Source of the DNA: Chloroflexota bacterium
GTDB taxonomy: Bacteria > Chloroflexota > Dehalococcoidia > SAR202 > UBA826
Length of the DNA: 7,436 nt
Direction of reading: 5' to 3'
Assembly: GCA_002696685.1 (NCBI GenBank)
Contig: NZSI01000040.1
Span: 5,871-13,306 of the forward strand
Part shown: in pieces, positions 1 through 6,603 of the stretch
Layout of the letters: each line of letters begins with the position of its first letter
Position numbering within the stretch: the first letter of the stretch is position 1
Translations under genes and position numbers: made by a program
Notes under the pieces: model-generated
Seen by the model: the letters and a program-made list of their open reading frames with translations, nothing else
The model's database searches: none
What the model was told of the DNA's origin: nothing

Positions 1-317
1 CCTAGCTTTAAATATGGGTGCCGCTCGATATCGGCGGTCGGTATGCCCACTATTGGGACGTGCAGGCCAGATGCAATCCCTTTGGCCGTCGTCACACCCA
101 CTCTGACTGAACTAAACGATCCTGGACCGGATGCGACAAATATCACCTCGAGATCTTCCAGAGTAATTCCCACATTTTCAACAAGTTCCGATATAGCCGG
201 CAATAATTCTACAGAATGGTTTCTTTTAGAGAGCCAAGTTTGGTGTTTTACTACCGCTCCTGCATCACTTAAACTTACGCTAGCATACGCAGTAGAGGTG
301 TCTATACCCAGTTCCAT
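1..317 (-). CDS. tsaB: tRNA threonylcarbamoyladenosine biosynthesis protein TsaB (N-terminal part)
   Basis: TsaB is the non-catalytic partner that pairs with TsaD and, with TsaE, transfers the threonylcarbamoyl group to A37 of ANN-decoding tRNAs in the cytoplasm. The visible 105 residues carry the family's N-terminal ASKHA-type fold signature: MELGIDTSTAYASVSL at 1-16, with Asp6 and the DTST turn. HSVELLP follows at 34-40, and GPGSFSSVRVG at 64-74 matches the usual GPGSFTGLRIG, with Ser-Ser-Val in place of the common Thr-Gly-Leu. The motif GVTTAKGIA comes next. The frame stays open to base 1, so the C-terminal half is missing from the window. The ATG at 315-317 directly follows the tsaE stop (318-320) with no spacer, and a weak AAGG lies 8 bases upstream, so translation is probably coupled to tsaE. 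The identification is firm; TsaD itself could share the fold, but the N-terminal motifs are those of TsaB. Confidence 0.93.
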   Translation of the reverse strand, partial: MELGIDTSTAYASVSLSDAGAVVKHQTWLSKRNHSVELLPAISELVENVGITLEDLEVIFVASGPGSFSSVRVGVTTAKGIASGLHVPIVGIPTADIERHPYLKL

Positions 318-818
318 TCAACCGACCTTATCTTGTAAATTCGCTGGCGCTACAAATTGATCCAAGTTTTCATGTTCTTCAATACGCGAAGCAGTCACCT
401 TCAACAGTCTGGAATACTCATCCAGTCTCACGAACTCTATCAAAATGGACTCCCTGGGAAATAAGTTCTTGCTCCTTCCCGGCCATTCGATTATAGAAAC
501 GCCATCACCATAGATAAGTTCGTCAAGACTTTGATCATCATGAATAGATAAGTTATCCAAGCGATAAAGGTCCATATGGTATATGGGAACCCTTCCAGCA
601 TATTCAGCGACAATTACAAACGTTGGGCTTCTTGCGATATCATCCGATCCCATTCCTGATATGAGACCCTGTGTTATGCAAGTTTTTCCGCATCCCAATT
701 CACCATCCAGTAAAACAACATCTCCCTCAAGCAAATTAGTGCCAACTATCTGCCCGATTTGAATTGTGTCTTCCGGACTTTGAGATAAAAGTGTAATTGT
801 ATGATATTGATCAGTCAT
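318..818 (-). CDS. tsaE: tRNA threonylcarbamoyladenosine biosynthesis ATPase TsaE
   Basis: TsaE is the small P-loop ATPase that drives cycles of the TsaB-TsaD complex in t6A synthesis. The 166-residue product is close to the family's usual 140-160. It shows a Walker A motif, GELGCGKT, at 39-46 with Lys45. SPTF at 64-67 is the TsaE threonine/switch motif. HMDLYRL at 81-87 contains the conserved Asp and Tyr. IIEWPGR at 109-115 carries the Glu-Trp pair near the nucleotide site. The C-terminal 30 residues past the core are charged and look variable. The ATG at 816-818 is chosen because the TsaE fold needs residues from about 7 onward and no better start lies upstream. No Shine-Dalgarno sequence precedes it; the leader is AT-rich (ATTAATAAACTGAA), so a leaderless or near-leaderless transcript is possible. 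It is the first gene of a pair with tsaB, diverging from the esterase at 871. Confidence 0.95.
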   Translation of the reverse strand: MTDQYHTITLLSQSPEDTIQIGQIVGTNLLEGDVVLLDGELGCGKTCITQGLISGMGSDDIARSPTFVIVAEYAGRVPIYHMDLYRLDNLSIHDDQSLDELIYGDGVSIIEWPGRSKNLFPRESILIEFVRLDEYSRLLKVTASRIEEHENLDQFVAPANLQDKVG

Positions 819-835
819 TTCAGTTTATTAATAAT
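807..835 (+). promoter_or_regulatory. candidate sigma70-type promoter for the esterase gene
   Basis: TTGATC at 807-812 and AATAAT at 830-835 are separated by 17 bases. They match the -35 and -10 consensus at 4 of 6 and 5 of 6 positions. A start of transcription near 842 would leave a leader of about 30 bases ending in GAGGAG and the TTG start. The -35 box lies inside the first codons of the divergent tsaE. The region is AT-rich, so the match could be chance. Confidence 0.35.
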
Positions 836-854
836 GCCACATCAACACTGGCAA
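828..854 (-). promoter_or_regulatory. candidate promoter for tsaE-tsaB
   Basis: On the minus strand TTGCCA (854-849) is followed after 15 bases by TATTAA (833-828). The -35 match is 4 of 6 (TTG and the final A) and the -10 match is also 4 of 6. Spacing is shorter than ideal; an 18-base alternative uses TAATAA at 830-825. Either would start transcription almost at the tsaE ATG (818), consistent with the missing Shine-Dalgarno there. It shares the 52-base spacer with the opposing esterase promoter. Support is weak. Confidence 0.22.
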
Positions 855-858
855 CGAC

Positions 859-864
859 GAGGAG
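859..864 (+). promoter_or_regulatory. ribosome binding site deciding the TTG start of the esterase
   Basis: GAGGAG sits 6 bases before TTG at 871-873. The alternative ATG at 898 has only AT-rich sequence upstream and no purine-rich site, so the TTG start is preferred. Confidence 0.75.
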
Positions 865-870
865 TTAGCT

Positions 871-1527
871 TTGTCTTCAAGCAAAAATTTAAAATACATG
901 GCTGTAGTTCCAGAGAATTTCTCGATAACCGAGGATAGTAGTGTCCTGTTTTTAATGCATGGATATGGAAGCCACATGGGTGATCTTGCGTCACTCGCGG
1001 GCCTGATACGAAATGGATCTCACTTAATGATATGCCCTAATGCCCCACTATCTCTCCAACTAGGGTTCAACCAGACAGGGTTTTCCTGGGGGAACTACGA
1101 AGACCAGGAAAATTACACTAATGACATCAACGTTTCTTCTGAAAGGGCATTTTCAACCATAGACTCAGCCAAATCCCAATATGGATTTAATGACTCCAAT
1201 CTAATAATAGGAGGCTTTTCGCAAGGTGGATCCATGGCACTTAGAATGGGATTTACGAAAAATAGGAAATTCAAAGGAGTAATGGCCCTGAGTACGATCC
1301 TCCGAGAGGATCACCAGAGCTATATTCAGCGTTCCGACATCCCGATCTTTGTGTCCCACGGTACGAATGATAAGGTGCTAGAAATTAAGGAAGGCAGATA
1401 TATAAACGAGACCTTAAAAAGTCGAAATATTGATGTCACGTATAAAGAATATGCAATGGCACATGAAATTACACGAGACTGTATCTCGGATCTTAGCAAT
1501 TGGATAGATACTTTGGGAGTTGAATAG
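871..1527 (+). CDS. phospholipase/carboxylesterase-type alpha/beta hydrolase
   Basis: This is a 218-residue cytosolic serine hydrolase of the phospholipase/carboxylesterase (Abhydrolase_2, YpfH-like) family, which cleaves short carboxyl esters or acyl groups; the true substrate cannot be read from the sequence. The catalytic triad is visible. Ser117 lies in the nucleophile elbow GGFSQGG (114-120), Asp167 in HGTNDKVL (163-170) and His198 in AMAHEI (195-200). An oxyanion-side motif HGYGS is at 30-34, and CPNAP at 55-59 with FSWGNY at 71-76 is typical of this family. Length fits the usual 200-230. No signal peptide or membrane segment is seen. The start is TTG at 871, supported by GAGGAG 6 bases upstream. 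It is the only plus-strand gene, divergent from tsaE and convergent with the dehydratase, with 9 bases between the two stops. Its isolation gives no hint of pathway. Confidence 0.88.
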   Translation: MSSSKNLKYMAVVPENFSITEDSSVLFLMHGYGSHMGDLASLAGLIRNGSHLMICPNAPLSLQLGFNQTGFSWGNYEDQENYTNDINVSSERAFSTIDSAKSQYGFNDSNLIIGGFSQGGSMALRMGFTKNRKFKGVMALSTILREDHQSYIQRSDIPIFVSHGTNDKVLEIKEGRYINETLKSRNIDVTYKEYAMAHEITRDCISDLSNWIDTLGVE

Positions 1528-1536
1528 TCATCCTGG

Positions 1537-3240
1537 TCATTGGAGCGATTCCGACCTAAGAAAGTCAAAGTCGCATCCCTTGTCAGCTTGAGTTATGTGC
1601 CTTGCGTGTAGCCATTTAAATCCTCTTCTATGTTCTGGGCCTTCAGCAAAATTGGCTTTTATACGACCGTCCATTTCTGAATCAGATATGTCCAAGCTTA
1701 GCCTACGATTAGGAACATCAAGAGTTATTCGATCCCCATTTTCCACCGCACTCAGAGGCCCCCCGTTGGCAGATTCCGGACTCGCATGTACAACGACGGT
1801 CCCGAAGGCAGTTCCACTCATGCGTGCATCACTAATTCGGACCATATCTCTGACACCAGTAGCCAATATTTTCTTTGGAATTGGCAAAAATCCCCATTCC
1901 GGCATTCCCGATGCCCCAATTGGACCCCCGTTTTTCATTACCAGAACATCATTCGGTGTCACATCTAAATCGGGATCATCAATTCTAGCAGAGAGGTCAT
2001 CATGGTCATTAAATACAACTGCTCTCCCAGTGTGTACCATTAATTCAGGCGAGGCTGCTGTAGGTTTGATTATCGCTCCAGTTGGTGCCAAATTACCGTA
2101 AAGTACGGCAAGTCCTCCTTCAGGATCCAAAGCATCATCTATTGACCTGATTACATCTGGCAGATGCGCTTGCTGGCCAGCTATGTTTTCCCCAAGAGTT
2201 TTTTCGGTAACGGTGACATTAGACAGGTCCAGTAAATGAGAAATTCTATTCATAAGAGCTGGCACACCACCTGCGTAATAAAAATCCTCCATCAGATACT
2301 GTCCTGAAGGCTTAAGATTAAGCAGAAAAGGAGTAGTTTTCGAAAGCTCATCAAAAAGCTCAAGCGGCAATTCAATGCCCACCCTTCCTGCAATGGCTAT
2401 CAGGTGAATAATTGCATTTGTAGATCCGCCAATCGCATGAACACATCTAATAGCATTTTCAAAAGCTGACTGAGTCATTATTTTCGATGGCTTTAGATCG
2501 GTTTGGGAAATTGCCACTATCTGCCGTCCCGCTGCCTCTGCCATCTGTTTTCTCCTGGAGTCTACTGCAGGAATAGCAGCATTCCCAGGCAGAGCCATTC
2601 CAAGAGCCTCCCCTATGGTCGCCATTGTGGAGGCTGTTCCCATTGTCATACAGTGACCAGAACTCCTAACAATGCAACTTTGTAGTTCCGCCCAGTCGTC
2701 TTCAGTGATGGTTCCAGCCCTCAATTCGACCTCATAGCGCCGACAGTCTGTGCAGGATCCCAGCTCCTCTCCTTTCCAATTACCCTTCAACTGTGGTCCA
2801 CCTGTAACGAGGATGGAGGGTATATCAGCACTTGCAGCGCCCATCAATAAAGCGGGGGTTGTCTTATCACACCCACCTAGTAAAACGACGCCATCGAGGG
2901 GGTTTGCCGTAATGGATTCCTCTACATCCATGCTCAACAGGTTACGATAGAGCATCGTGGTTGGTTTCATATTGTATTCACCCAAAGACATGACCGGAAA
3001 TTCCATCGGGAATCCTCCGGCCTGCCACACACCAATTTTTACGGATTCTGCTAAATCACGTAGATGAGCATTACAGTGAGTTAATTCGCTCCAAGTGTTG
3101 CATATACCGATTATTGGCTTTCCTTCATAAGATGGCTCCTCAAAGCCCTCAGCCTTGAATGCCGCCCTCCTTAGCCAACCATACAATTCGGGTGTTTCAA
3201 ACCAATCTTTGCTTCTTTTTGATACGGGGGAGCTAGACAT
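1537..3240 (-). CDS. IlvD/Edd-family dehydratase, probably a sugar-acid (aldonate) dehydratase
   Basis: A 567-residue Fe-S dehydratase that removes water from a 2,3-dihydroxy acid to give a 2-keto-3-deoxy acid. Cluster cysteines are Cys56 (THCNAHL), Cys124 (GGCDKTTP) and Cys197 (GHCMTMGTASTM). Glu88, Asp125, Lys126 and Glu448 sit where the magnesium ligands lie, with Lys126 at the carbamylated lysine position. Ser475 in ISDARMSGTAFG is the catalytic-base position. CDKTTP, GTASTM, the N-terminal NTWSELTHCN and VPNRRL near the end are those of L-arabinonate/xylonate-type dehydratases; dihydroxy-acid dehydratase (true IlvD) normally has TANTM instead. The exact sugar acid is unknown. An extra CTDC (Cys163, Cys166) lies before a basic stretch. 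The ATG at 3240 is preferred because GGAG lies 10 bases upstream; a TTG at 3246 would be only 4 bases from it. It begins 20 bases after the unknown gene, so it is probably cotranscribed with the formate dehydrogenase genes. Confidence 0.88.
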   Translation of the reverse strand: MSSSPVSKRSKDWFETPELYGWLRRAAFKAEGFEEPSYEGKPIIGICNTWSELTHCNAHLRDLAESVKIGVWQAGGFPMEFPVMSLGEYNMKPTTMLYRNLLSMDVEESITANPLDGVVLLGGCDKTTPALLMGAASADIPSILVTGGPQLKGNWKGEELGSCTDCRRYEVELRAGTITEDDWAELQSCIVRSSGHCMTMGTASTMATIGEALGMALPGNAAIPAVDSRRKQMAEAAGRQIVAISQTDLKPSKIMTQSAFENAIRCVHAIGGSTNAIIHLIAIAGRVGIELPLELFDELSKTTPFLLNLKPSGQYLMEDFYYAGGVPALMNRISHLLDLSNVTVTEKTLGENIAGQQAHLPDVIRSIDDALDPEGGLAVLYGNLAPTGAIIKPTAASPELMVHTGRAVVFNDHDDLSARIDDPDLDVTPNDVLVMKNGGPIGASGMPEWGFLPIPKKILATGVRDMVRISDARMSGTAFGTVVVHASPESANGGPLSAVENGDRITLDVPNRRLSLDISDSEMDGRIKANFAEGPEHRRGFKWLHARHITQADKGCDFDFLRSESLQ

Positions 3241-3250
3241 CGACAAAAAT

Positions 3251-3254
3251 CTCC
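3251..3254 (-). promoter_or_regulatory. ribosome binding site deciding the dehydratase start
   Basis: Minus-strand GGAG in TATTCTGGAG lies 10 bases before the ATG at 3238-3240 and only 4 bases before the in-frame TTG at 3244-3246. The ATG spacing is workable and the TTG spacing is too short, so the protein most likely starts MSSSPVSK. Confidence 0.6.
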
Positions 3255-3260
3255 AGAATA

Positions 3261-3908
3261 TTAGGCTTCATCTTCGGATTGTTTTTCAAATTCAGCCATC
3301 TGTTTTTCCACATGGATTCTGATAGCGTTACGAAGTTCGTTCGCGGAAGGAGGGGATACGTAAAACACTTGGACATCTGATTCAAACTGCACTCCATGCC
3401 CTTCAGCAATGAAAAGTAGAGCAACATCATCAGTATTCATCGTGTCGGATATCTTTTGCGATATTGTTTCAAACCTTTGCTTGGTCAGGTTCTGATAAGA
3501 ATCCATTGCAAGTTCATAGACTTTTTTGCTCAATAACCCAATAGACATACAACGCTGCCAATCAGAAATCTCCCTCAAAACCTCTTCATCTTCGACGGGC
3601 TCCATTGATGCACCTGAACCAATATACCTTTTGATACTAGATGAGGCTCTCATAGAGACAGCCTCAACAAGTTTCACACCCTCTTCCCCTCCAACGTGAA
3701 TCATCTCGTGAAATACAAATTTCACGGTCGCGAGAGCCGACTCCAATCCCCCTATCTGCTGCACCACCTCATCCCAATATTTATCGCAAAGATCGCCATT
3801 GGCCGACTCAAAATCTGGAGTTATAGGTATGGTGGGAATCAATAAAAGTTTTTTCTTTCCATCAAATTGTCCAGGGTTTGATCTTCCCGTATTTCCTAAC
3901 GTAGTCAA
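3261..3908 (-). CDS. uncharacterised protein of the formate dehydrogenase operon
   Basis: I do not recognise this 215-residue protein. It looks soluble: no signal peptide, no membrane segment, and an acidic, charged C-terminal helix (about 188-215). A hydrophobic strand LLLIPTIP (21-28) follows a polar leader. HEMIHVGGEEG is at 67-77. ISDWQRCMSIG at 114-124 contains Cys120. A long predicted helix with Lys and Arg runs through 125-157. DVALLFIAEGHG (161-172) and VQVFYVSPP (179-187) form what look like two core beta strands. The last part faintly recalls domain 3 of eRF1/Pelota-like proteins, but that is only an impression. The start is TTG at 3906-3908, directly after the TAG stop of the formate dehydrogenase gene, with GGAG 9 bases upstream inside that gene; the first ATG in frame would remove 68 residues including the first strand. 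Position suggests an accessory role for the enzyme, such as assembly, stability or regulation, which is inference only. Confidence 0.8.
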   Translation of the reverse strand: MTTLGNTGRSNPGQFDGKKKLLLIPTIPITPDFESANGDLCDKYWDEVVQQIGGLESALATVKFVFHEMIHVGGEEGVKLVEAVSMRASSSIKRYIGSGASMEPVEDEEVLREISDWQRCMSIGLLSKKVYELAMDSYQNLTKQRFETISQKISDTMNTDDVALLFIAEGHGVQFESDVQVFYVSPPSANELRNAIRIHVEKQMAEFEKQSEDEA

Positions 3909-6602
3909 CTAAATTTTCTCCATTCTTACTGCGCAAACCTTGTATTCGGGAATGCGTGAGTCGGGATCTAATGCAGCATTAGTCAAAAAATTAGCTGCCT
4001 GTTCCTGTAATTTAACGAAGGGAACAAAAATTTCACCAGAATTCATTTTTTCTGAAACTAAGACCTCAGCTTCCATTTCGCCGCGCCTGGACTTTATGCA
4101 AACCTTGTCGCCCGAGTTCAAACCATACGTATCACAATCATCAGGATTAACAGCCACTTGAAGAACAGAAGCCCTAGCAAGAAGACCATGAGCCCTTCGA
4201 GTCATTGTTCCACCATGCCAATGATAGAGAATCCTCCCAGTATTAAGAATCAGAGGAAATCTTCTATTAGGTAACTCATCCGCAGCTTTACCTTGTTCGA
4301 AACCAACAAATTTTGCTCTATCACCCCTTGGGAAGTCTTTCTCGTAAAGATATCGCGTGCCGGGATGATCAACAGCAGGGCAAGGCCATTGAATCCCTCC
4401 GTTTTCTAGCCTCTCATAGTTTATCCCGGCAACTAAGGGTGTGAGTGAAGCGAACTCATCCCAAATCTGTGAAGGATGGTCATATGAAAATTCCGAACCA
4501 AAATCTTCGCCCGTAATATCAGAAATTTTTTCAGCCAACTCACAAAATATTTTCCAGTCTGCCTTGCTTTCGCCAACCGGCTCAAGTACTTTGCGAACTC
4601 TCTGTACTCTTCTCTCACTATTTGTAAAGCTTCCATCCTTTTCAGCAAACGAACATGCAGGAAGAACAACGTCTGCTATCTGAGCAGTCTCGTGAAGAAA
4701 AATATCTTGTACAACTAGAAATTCAAGGCTACGGAAAGATTTTTCTGCATGGGCAAGATCTGGCTCGCTCAAAAGTGGATTTTCTCCCGTCACATACATC
4801 GCTTTAATACGACCTTCATCGATGGCGGGAACCATATCAGTTACAACAAGCCCTGATTCCGTTGGCAGGTCTGCCCCACCCCAAGCAGCAGAGAACTTTT
4901 TCACAGTGTCTTCATTTATAGATTGATATCCAGGGAAAGCGTTTGGAACACACCCTGCGTCACCGCATCCCTGCACATTGTTTTGACCACGGAGGGGAGA
5001 AATTCCTGACCCGGGTTTGCCAAGCTGCCCAGACACAAAAGACAAATTCAATAATCCATGAGCATTCGCTGTTCCCATGGTGTGTTGGGTAATACCCATA
5101 CCCCAAATAAGACACGACCCACTAAAGGGAGGACAAGCATACATTCTCGCAGCGGCAATAATGTCAGATTTGGAAACACCAGTCACAGTCTCAACGTATT
5201 CCGGATCGTATTTTTCGATGATTTTTTTCCAGTCATCAAATCCCTCAGTACGATCTCTTATAAAACTTGTATCCTCCAGGCTCTCAGATAAGATCACGTT
5301 AGCTATGCCATTTAGGAGAGCGACATCTGTTCCTGGACGGGGTCTTAACCACAAATCTGCGAAATCACACATATCAATTCGCCGAGGGTTTATTACTATG
5401 AGTTTTGCTCCATTCTCTATCACTGCTCGGCGCATTCTTGAGGCGGCAACAGGGTGGTTGGAATTTGCATCTGAGCCAATTATGACGAGACATCCGGCTT
5501 CCTCGTAATCAATGTATGAATTACTTGTAGCGCCACTGCCTAGAGACTCTAGCATGGCTTCAACAGAGGGAGAATGACACAATCTGGTGCAGTGATCTAT
5601 ATGGTTACTTTTCATGACAAGGCGTGCAAATTTCTGCTGTACATAACCATCTTCGTTTGTGGCCTTAGCGGAGCAAAGAGTTCCAAAAGGGTCCCCTTGA
5701 TATTCAACCAATTTTTTGGCCACGAGATCCAACGCCTCTTCCCACGTCGTTTCCACAAGTACCCCATCCTTTCTGATCAATGGGCTAGTAATGCGATCTT
5801 CGTGGTGAACAAAGGTATACCCAAAACGTCCTTTAACACAGAGCATGCCGAGGCTAGATAAATTATCTGGGTCATCGAGCATTTCCTGAATAATGCCGTC
5901 TTCTCCTACTCCTGCAACAATCCCACATCCCACGCCGCAATATGGACACGTAGTTTTTACATATTCAGTAATGTTTTCAGGAGATTCTTTCGTTGAAATA
6001 GCGCCCGTAGGGCAAACTGAGAGGCATTGTCCACACGTAGTACAAACTGAATCTATAAGAGGCTTATCCATGAATGTTGCTATACGAGCATCGGTTGCTG
6101 TGCCAACTACATCGATCGCCCCTATAAACTGGTGTCCTTGCTGGCATGCTCGAGCACATCTTCCGCATAAAATACAGGAATCCATTGCGATATCGAACAC
6201 TGGGTTGCTGCTATCTACTAACTCACGTTTCCTTGGTTGAAAATCATTCTCCACGGCACCAAATGTTGAAGCAACGGTAGAAAGTTCTTTGTGAGTATTT
6301 GACCCCAATTCAAAATTTGACACCATCCCTGTTGTAAGCCCTATAACAGTTTGCCTTATATCATCTAATTCTGATCCTCTGGTGCTTATCGACATACCAT
6401 CGGCACAAGGAGTAGAGCAAGATGCTGGATATCCTCGTACACCCTCGATATTCACAAGACAAGTTCGACATGCTCCGATGGGTTTCATGTCGGGATCCTT
6501 GCACAGTTGGGGTAAAGGAATTCCAGAGACATTCACCGCATCAAGTACAGACGAACCATCCTCAACGGCTACTGAACTTCCGTCTACTGTTACATTTATC
6601 AA
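3909..6602 (-). CDS. fdhA: NAD-linked formate dehydrogenase catalytic (alpha) subunit
   Basis: An 897-residue molybdo/tungsto-pterin enzyme of the FdsA/FdhF type that oxidises formate to CO2. The N-terminus is NuoG-like: [2Fe-2S] ferredoxin domain with Cys34, 45, 48, 62, then two [4Fe-4S] sites (Cys143, 146, 149, 153 and Cys187, 190, 193, 197). The pterin-enzyme [4Fe-4S] has Cys219, 222, 226 and 255, with conserved Lys257. The metal ligand is Cys342 in CTRLCHSPSV, followed by the catalytic His343, so this is the cysteine form and needs no selenocysteine insertion. Arg538 in PLRGQNNVQG is the formate-binding arginine position; GITQHTMG at 503-510 is also conserved. The dinucleotide-binding domain fills about 775-890. 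The His-Cys4 motif normally between the first and second cluster regions is absent: only His104 remains at 100-125. The start is TTG at 6600-6602, 6 bases after AGGGGG and 1 base after the upstream stop. It probably works as a soluble complex with the NuoF-like subunit. Confidence 0.94.
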   Translation of the reverse strand: MINVTVDGSSVAVEDGSSVLDAVNVSGIPLPQLCKDPDMKPIGACRTCLVNIEGVRGYPASCSTPCADGMSISTRGSELDDIRQTVIGLTTGMVSNFELGSNTHKELSTVASTFGAVENDFQPRKRELVDSSNPVFDIAMDSCILCGRCARACQQGHQFIGAIDVVGTATDARIATFMDKPLIDSVCTTCGQCLSVCPTGAISTKESPENITEYVKTTCPYCGVGCGIVAGVGEDGIIQEMLDDPDNLSSLGMLCVKGRFGYTFVHHEDRITSPLIRKDGVLVETTWEEALDLVAKKLVEYQGDPFGTLCSAKATNEDGYVQQKFARLVMKSNHIDHCTRLCHSPSVEAMLESLGSGATSNSYIDYEEAGCLVIIGSDANSNHPVAASRMRRAVIENGAKLIVINPRRIDMCDFADLWLRPRPGTDVALLNGIANVILSESLEDTSFIRDRTEGFDDWKKIIEKYDPEYVETVTGVSKSDIIAAARMYACPPFSGSCLIWGMGITQHTMGTANAHGLLNLSFVSGQLGKPGSGISPLRGQNNVQGCGDAGCVPNAFPGYQSINEDTVKKFSAAWGGADLPTESGLVVTDMVPAIDEGRIKAMYVTGENPLLSEPDLAHAEKSFRSLEFLVVQDIFLHETAQIADVVLPACSFAEKDGSFTNSERRVQRVRKVLEPVGESKADWKIFCELAEKISDITGEDFGSEFSYDHPSQIWDEFASLTPLVAGINYERLENGGIQWPCPAVDHPGTRYLYEKDFPRGDRAKFVGFEQGKAADELPNRRFPLILNTGRILYHWHGGTMTRRAHGLLARASVLQVAVNPDDCDTYGLNSGDKVCIKSRRGEMEAEVLVSEKMNSGEIFVPFVKLQEQAANFLTNAALDPDSRIPEYKVCAVRMEKI
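3918..3921 (-). promoter_or_regulatory. ribosome binding site for the TTG start of the unknown gene
   Basis: GGAG within AATGGAGAAAATTTAG lies 9 bases before the TTG at 3908. It sits inside the last codons of the formate dehydrogenase gene, fitting coupled translation of the two genes. Confidence 0.65.
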
Positions 6603-6603
6603 A

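Noticed and set aside
43..360. 105-codon plus-strand open frame opposite tsaB and the end of tsaE
   Set aside because: The minus strand encodes clear TsaB and TsaE motifs over this stretch, and the plus frame has low-complexity Ser/Thr content typical of antisense translation.
1296..1312. Perfect 7-base inverted repeat GATCCTC-CGA-GAGGATC inside the esterase gene
   Set aside because: It lies in coding sequence (residues around STILRED), has a 3-base loop and no T run afterwards. A short stem of this kind is expected by chance and by codon content.
1595..2101. 168-codon plus-strand open frame opposite the dehydratase
   Set aside because: The dehydratase frame holds the catalytic serine, a magnesium ligand and conserved family motifs here. 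The opposite frame shows no domain pattern.
5077..5508. 143-codon open frame on the plus strand antisense to the formate dehydrogenase gene
   Set aside because: It lies fully within a gene with complete domain and motif support, has no recognisable motif or convincing ribosome binding site, and is a frame shadow.
5560..5590. Possible selenocysteine site at the formate dehydrogenase active centre
   Set aside because: The codon at the metal-ligand position reads as cysteine (Cys342), the frame has no internal TGA, and no SECIS hairpin is required.
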